Source of the DNA: Mycobacteroides sp. LB1
GTDB lineage: Bacteria > Actinomycetota > Actinomycetes > Mycobacteriales > Mycobacteriaceae
Assembly: GCF_013449725.1 (NCBI RefSeq)
Contig: NZ_JACCFF010000001.1
Span: 1,240,001-1,304,000, forward strand
DNA: 64,000 nt
Direction: 5' to 3'
Position numbers and translations under genes: made by a program. Within the stretch, counting starts at the first letter, position 1. Each line of letters begins with the position of its first letter. Below the pieces are notes generated by a model, which saw nothing but the letters and a program-made list of their open reading frames with translations, searched no databases and had not been told where the DNA came from. Below, piece after piece: positions 60,122 through 64,000 of this stretch.

Positions 60122-62301
60122 TAGAGGGGACGGAAGGTTCGCAGCCGCAGGCTGTTCAGCACCACGAAGACCGATGACACTGCCATCGCTGCCCCCGCGA
60201 TCATCGGGTTGAGCAAACCCAATGCGGCCAGCGGAATCGCGGCGGTGTTATAGGCGAAAGCCCAGAACAGGTTGGCCTTGATGGTGCCAAGTGTCTTGCG
60301 CGACAAACGCAGTGCCGTCGGCACGGTGGTGAGGTCACCACGCACCAGGGTCAGGTCGCTGGCCTCGATCGCGGCATCGGTACCCGTGCCCATGGCCATC
60401 CCGATATCGGCGGTCGCGAGTGCGGCGGAGTCGTTGACACCGTCGCCCACCATGGCCACCTTCTTGCCCTCGGCCTGCAAACGTTTGACGACATCAGCCT
60501 TCTCGGTGGGCTTGACCCCGGCGATCACATTGCCGGGGTCAATGCCGACTTCCTCCGCGACGCGCGCGGCCACCTCGGCGTTATCGCCCGTCAGCAGCAC
60601 CGGGGTGATGCCCATGGCCTTGAGCTCGTCGATGGCCTGCCGGCTCGACGGCTTCACCGTATCGGCCACCTCGATCTCACCGCGGCGCAATCCGCCCCAG
60701 CTGACCGCCGCGGTGGTGTTCTGACCGGGTATGGCCTCAATCGAAACCTCTTGACCGTCCACAAGACCCACAACGCCGATGCCGGGTTCGTTGCGGAAGT
60801 TCGTGACGGGCGACAGGATGAGTTGAGCAGCTCCTGCCGCCGCAACGATCGCGTGGGCAACCGGATGTTCGGAGGCCGATTCCACCGAGGCAGCGATGCG
60901 CAGGATCTCATCGGCATCGGAGACACCTGACCCGATGCTGCGCCGCACTGCCACGACGCTCATCGCGCCGGTGGTCACGGTGCCCGTCTTGTCGAGCACG
61001 ACGGTGTCGATGTTCTTGACGTTCTCCAGAACCTCGGGGCCCTTGATCAGCACACCCAGCTGCGCACCGCGTCCGGTACCCACCAGAATGGCCGTGGGCG
61101 TGGCTAATCCGAGTGCACATGGGCACGCGATGATCAGCACGGCGACGGCCGCGGTGAACGCCGCGGAGAGCGGGAAGCCGAGCGCCACCCAGGCCACGAA
61201 CGTCAGCGCCGCGATGCCGAGCACGACAGGTACGAAGATCGACGACACCCGGTCGGCGAGCCGCTGCACCTGCGCCTTGCCGGTCTGCGCATCCGAAACC
61301 AGCTGCGCCATCCTCGCCAGCTGGGTATCCGCACCAACCTTGTTCGCGCGGACCACGATCCGTCCGTGGGTGTTGACATAGCCGCCCACCACCGGATCGC
61401 CCGCACCCACCTCGACAGGCACGGACTCGCCCGTCATGGTGGAGGTGTCCAACGCCGAGTGGCCGTCGATCACCGCGCCATCGGTGGCTACGCGCTCCCC
61501 CGGCCGCACGACGAATTCGTCGCCCACGGCCAGCTGTTCGACGGGGATGCGTGTCTCATGCCCGCCTCGTAACACTGCGACTTCCTTTGCGCCCAGAGAC
61601 AGCAGCGCGCGCAGCGCCGAGCCCGCCGAACGTTTGGCGCGTGACTCCGCGAACCGGCCCGCGAGCAGAAAGACGGTCACCGCCGCCACCACCTCGAAGT
61701 AGACGTGGACGTCGCCGTGGGTGTGCCCGGCACCGGCGAACAGCACCCAGAGCGACCACACGAATGCGGCGATGGTGCCCAACGAAACCAGGGTGTCCAT
61801 CGTCGACGCGCCATGGCGTGCGTTGACGAACGCGGCGCGGTGGAACGGATAGCCGCCCCACAGCAGGATCGGGGTGGTCAGTGCCGCGACCACGATCTCC
61901 CAGCCGGGGAAATGCCATTGCATCACCATCGAGATGGCCACCACCGGGATGGCCAAGATGAGCGAGCCGATGAGCCGCGACTTGAGCTGACGGTCCGGCA
62001 CATCGTGGCTCATGTGGTCCTGCGAATCGTGACCGGCATGCTCGTGACCGGAACCAGCACCGCGCTGCGAGCCGCCGATCACCTGAGCCTGGTAGCCCAC
62101 CGACTCGACGGCCTTGACCAGATCCACATCGGAGATCGAACCGTCGTGCTCAACGCGAGCGCTCTCCAACGCGAGATTGACCCGCGCCGTCACACCCTCG
62201 ATCTTGTTGAGGCCTCTTTCCACACGGGACGCGCACGAGGCGCATGTCATGCCATGCAACCGCAGATCAGTGGTCTCCATGCCGGTGTCAACAAACTCCA
62301 T
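60121..62301 (-). CDS. Copper-type P1B ATPase (CopA/CtpV-like), 726 aa
   Basis: An N-terminal heavy-metal domain has MTCASC near residue 18. A His-rich linker (GHEHAGHDSQDHMSHD, near 84) comes before eight membrane helices. It has the phosphatase motif TGES near 279, the membrane CPC in ACPCALG near 396, phosphorylation site DKTGT near 437 and GDGVNDSAALA near 623. It should export Cu(I). ATG 62301 has TATCAT as -10 at -12 to -7, so leaderless; METTDLRLHG at codon 8 is an alternative start. A CsoR-type palindrome abuts the -10. Confidence 0.92.
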   Translation of the reverse strand: MEFVDTGMETTDLRLHGMTCASCASRVERGLNKIEGVTARVNLALESARVEHDGSISDVDLVKAVESVGYQAQVIGGSQRGAGSGHEHAGHDSQDHMSHDVPDRQLKSRLIGSLILAIPVVAISMVMQWHFPGWEIVVAALTTPILLWGGYPFHRAAFVNARHGASTMDTLVSLGTIAAFVWSLWVLFAGAGHTHGDVHVYFEVVAAVTVFLLAGRFAESRAKRSAGSALRALLSLGAKEVAVLRGGHETRIPVEQLAVGDEFVVRPGERVATDGAVIDGHSALDTSTMTGESVPVEVGAGDPVVGGYVNTHGRIVVRANKVGADTQLARMAQLVSDAQTGKAQVQRLADRVSSIFVPVVLGIAALTFVAWVALGFPLSAAFTAAVAVLIIACPCALGLATPTAILVGTGRGAQLGVLIKGPEVLENVKNIDTVVLDKTGTVTTGAMSVVAVRRSIGSGVSDADEILRIAASVESASEHPVAHAIVAAAGAAQLILSPVTNFRNEPGIGVVGLVDGQEVSIEAIPGQNTTAAVSWGGLRRGEIEVADTVKPSSRQAIDELKAMGITPVLLTGDNAEVAARVAEEVGIDPGNVIAGVKPTEKADVVKRLQAEGKKVAMVGDGVNDSAALATADIGMAMGTGTDAAIEASDLTLVRGDLTTVPTALRLSRKTLGTIKANLFWAFAYNTAAIPLAALGLLNPMIAGAAMAVSSVFVVLNSLRLRTFRPL

Positions 62302-62311
62302 GCCTAAATGA

Positions 62312-62326
62312 TACCCCTAGGGGGTA
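62312..62326. promoter_or_regulatory. CsoR-type operator TACCCCTAGGGGGTA at the copper ATPase promoter
   Basis: A palindrome of 6-bp arms (TACCCC/GGGGTA) with a TAG centre, overlapping the upstream edge of the -10 (62313-62308). It closely resembles the CsoR site at B. subtilis copZA. No csoR or ricR gene is in the window, so the sensor acts from elsewhere. Confidence 0.75.
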
Positions 62327-62348
62327 CTAATCGATAGGGTGACCTACG

Positions 62349-63107
62349 CTACTGCCCCCGACGCGCCGCCACGATCTGCAACGGCATCGGCAGCTGAACT
62401 CTGGCACGGAGTTCGACAGCGATCGAGGGGTCCGCGTGTGCAGCTAGGGTACGCAACGCCTTGGGGCCGTAGGCGCGCAACTGACTGATCGCACCGTCGT
62501 GAGCAACCGGACGCACCCAACCGACGGCCGCCGCAAAGAGGAACGCCGGGGCCAGTAGCGGGGCCGGCAAGCGCAGCAAGTCGACGATCAAGAGGGTGCG
62601 CCCCACCCGGGTGCCCTCGGCGAACACCTTCGCGGCCAGTGACGGCGGGAGATGGTGAAACGACAGCGCGAATACCACCAGATCAAAAGCCCCATCGGGT
62701 GCCTCAATAGCTGTCGCATCCATGGCGCGGACCGTGACCCGCGAGTCCGAACCCAGGCCGGAAGCCACGATACCCGCGACGGAGGTGGGCTCGATATCCG
62801 TCACCGTGATCGAGGCATCGGGACGCAGCTTCAGCAGTTCACGCGATAAGCCACCATGCGCCGCACCGAGCTCGAGCACCCGGGGATTGTCGATGCCGAC
62901 AAGGAACCCGGCCGCCTGTTCGGCATTCCACCTGTGCAGACCCTTCTTCTGGCCCATGAGGTCGAGAGACTCGACGACGGCCCGTTTCTTCGCCGGGACA
63001 TCGTCACGGTCCAGGTACTCGAGCCGGTCCGTCTGCAGCTTGCGGTCCAACACGCAGGCGCCGAATCCAGCGCGTGGCATCACATCGATATCAGTGGTTT
63101 TCGTCAT
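62349..63107 (-). CDS. Class I SAM-dependent methyltransferase, 252 aa
   Basis: Motif I is VLELGAAHGGLS near residue 76, with ITVTDIEP near 100, MDATAIEAPDGAFDLVVFAL near 129 and FHHLPP near 151. The C-terminal part has a hydrophobic stretch (LLAPAFLFAAAVGWV) that may contact the membrane or a lipid. The substrate is unknown. TAGGCT (63121-63116) is a candidate -10 eight bases before the ATG. A palindrome lies further upstream. Confidence 0.8.
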   Translation of the reverse strand: MTKTTDIDVMPRAGFGACVLDRKLQTDRLEYLDRDDVPAKKRAVVESLDLMGQKKGLHRWNAEQAAGFLVGIDNPRVLELGAAHGGLSRELLKLRPDASITVTDIEPTSVAGIVASGLGSDSRVTVRAMDATAIEAPDGAFDLVVFALSFHHLPPSLAAKVFAEGTRVGRTLLIVDLLRLPAPLLAPAFLFAAAVGWVRPVAHDGAISQLRAYGPKALRTLAAHADPSIAVELRARVQLPMPLQIVAARRGQ

Positions 63108-63125
63108 AAACAGCAGCCTATGCCA

Positions 63126-63144
63126 ATGTCAGTTATCCTGACAT
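63126..63144. promoter_or_regulatory. Inverted repeat ATGTCAG-TTATC-CTGACAT
   Basis: Perfect 7-bp arms, 18 bp upstream of the methyltransferase ATG and just beyond the end of the next minus-strand gene. It may be an operator for the methyltransferase or a weak terminator of the upstream gene. The regulator is not identified. Confidence 0.45.
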
Positions 63145-63149
63145 AAGGA

Positions 63150-63407
63150 TTAGCTGTGAATCATGCGACGGTCACGGACACCCCGCGATATCGCCAGAAC
63201 CAGGAATACTCCGGCGACAGCGGCAAGTGCGAGCGCCCGGGCCACGCATGCGCCATCCAGCGCGGTGAAGTAGAGCGTCGGCTCACCCTTCGCGACGGGT
63301 GCGATCTCGGTCGGGATGCGGGCGGCCACTGCCGCCCAGCCGGCGAGTGCAATCGCCGCCACCGCGATGGCGAGATCCACCGCTACTCGCGCTCCAAACT
63401 TCACCAC
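63150..63407 (-). CDS. Small two-helix membrane protein (Rv0514-like position), 85 aa
   Basis: Two hydrophobic helices, residues 9-30 and 54-74, joined by an external loop with LYFTALDG. The start (ATG 63407) overlaps the stop of the preceding DUF3093-like gene by 7 bp. In M. tuberculosis the two genes Rv0513-Rv0514 have a similar order. The function is unknown. Confidence 0.72.
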   Translation of the reverse strand: MVKFGARVAVDLAIAVAAIALAGWAAVAARIPTEIAPVAKGEPTLYFTALDGACVARALALAAVAGVFLVLAISRGVRDRRMIHS

Positions 63408-63931
63408 TGCTCACTTTCGATATCGATTTCCGGGTCGTTACCCAGATCCATGCCTGCCGGCGGGGCGGGCACCAACTTCGCGAGCGCCGCCCGCAGCTCC
63501 TCATGCCTTCTGGCCCACGCCTGTGCACGCCGCCCCCCGGCGAGACGCAGACCCACCGGTTTGCGCCCCTTGGGCACACCCGTCAGCTCCCCGAGAGGAC
63601 GGGCCTCCTCCCAGATATCGCGATCGGCGTCGGGATACAGCCACTTGATCTGGCTGACGGCCAGGGTTTCGGCGCCCTGACGCAGCACGGTGGGCGTCAG
63701 CTCGACGCTGGCGTGGATCCGTGCGGCATAGATCTGCAGTGCGATGAAGAAGGACACCACCGCCGCGGTGCCCACCGGCATGAGGAGATCGACGCCCATC
63801 TTGCTCCACAGCTGCAGGCCCAACATGATGAGACCCGCAAGCGGCCCGAGTAGCAGCCATCGCCAGCGGCCGCCCGATTCGTAGAACAGCCTTTCGCCAT
63901 CGGTCGATTTCTCAGGCATGTTCACCGCCAT
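63401..63931 (-). CDS. DUF3093-like membrane protein (Rv0513-like), 176 aa
   Basis: Two transmembrane helices near residues 25-42 and 50-70 precede a cytoplasmic domain with VELTPTVLRQGAETLAVSQI and KPVGLRLAGG, which looks like a bacterial PH-like fold. The ATG at 63931 has AGGA 8 nt upstream; a second in-frame ATG is at 63919. It overlaps the end of the truncated upstream gene. The function is unknown. Confidence 0.72.
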   Translation of the reverse strand: MAVNMPEKSTDGERLFYESGGRWRWLLLGPLAGLIMLGLQLWSKMGVDLLMPVGTAAVVSFFIALQIYAARIHASVELTPTVLRQGAETLAVSQIKWLYPDADRDIWEEARPLGELTGVPKGRKPVGLRLAGGRRAQAWARRHEELRAALAKLVPAPPAGMDLGNDPEIDIESEQW

Positions 63932-64000
63932 CGAACCAGTCCTGCGCGGTCGGCCTGATGATCAGCACATTAGCCACGATCAGGGACAGCGCGGCGATGA
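63912..64000 (-). CDS. C-terminal end of a membrane protein, truncated by window edge
   Basis: The last 28 codons are visible, beginning IAALSLIVANVLIIRPTAQD and ending GGEHA. The hydrophobic run looks like a final transmembrane helix. Its TGA (63914-63912) overlaps the start of the next gene, so the two are co-transcribed. The family cannot be told from this fragment. Confidence 0.6.
   Translation of the reverse strand, partial: IAALSLIVANVLIIRPTAQDWFDGGEHA

Noticed and set aside
1..64000. tRNA, rRNA, CRISPR, insertion sequence, prophage or integrase
   Set aside because: I found no T-loop-like sequence in a cloverleaf context, no spaced direct repeats, no transposase or integrase motifs. 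The PKS island has no visible mobility gene or flanking repeats.

Overview
The window reads as chromosome of a rapidly growing mycobacterium, most likely a Mycobacteroides (M. abscessus/chelonae-type) species. The evidence is high GC, frequent GTG starts, leaderless-looking promoters, MmpS/MmpL proteins, DUF385 deazaflavin proteins, a full menaquinone gene set and a gene order I recognise from M. tuberculosis. Read right to left, about 7.8-11.7 kb and 24.3-64 kb follow the Rv0513-Rv0563 block: hemL, cytochrome c biogenesis, menA, menE, pitA, menB, menC, bpoC, menD, mgtA, menG, menJ, grcC1, htpX. Locus numbers are from memory. The genus is inferred.

Left end (1-7.8 kb) is an accessory oxidation cluster. 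One minus-strand run encodes two AurF-type diiron paralogues, a Baeyer-Villiger monooxygenase, a short-chain dehydrogenase and a truncated FAD/[2Fe-2S]-type reductase. A DUF4873 gene is divergent from it. The second AurF paralogue has lost all seven predicted iron ligands and looks like a structural partner. Next to it a TetR regulator and a hotdog thioesterase share a promoter region with two matching operators.

7.8-11.7 kb holds htpX, grcC1, menJ and menG. grcC1 and menJ start 20 bp apart from overlapping -10 elements that suggest two back-to-back leaderless transcripts.

11.8-24.3 kb is an island between menG and mgtA. It contains an LCM-type methyltransferase, a small secreted protein, a stand-alone thioesterase, a fully reducing type I PKS (KS-AT-DH-ER-KR-ACP), and divergent mmpS-mmpL. 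Together these look like a lipid synthesis and export cassette of unknown product.

24.3-46.2 kb carries mgtA, menD, bpoC, menC, menB, menE, pitA, a methylthioadenosine phosphorylase-type gene and menA. Interspersed are regulators and small enzymes: a Clp_N/HTH protein, a GGDEF protein, pirin, VOC and SDRs, and a Tat-type lipoprotein superoxide dismutase with a manganese-type residue.

46.2-64 kb holds a second HTH plus Clp_N locus with the same promoter/operator layout as the one at 30 kb, a MinD-like ATPase, the System II cytochrome c maturation operon with hemL, a lipoprotein M13 peptidase, a TauE/SafE transporter and a copper-type P1B ATPase behind a CsoR-type operator. The shared GTCAA-N6/7-TTGAC operators, the ligand-less AurF partner and the PKS/MmpSL island are the most interesting features. 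Several strong hairpins sit between genes, and two of them are copies of one 67-bp repeat. I saw no rRNA, tRNA, CRISPR array, insertion sequence or phage gene.
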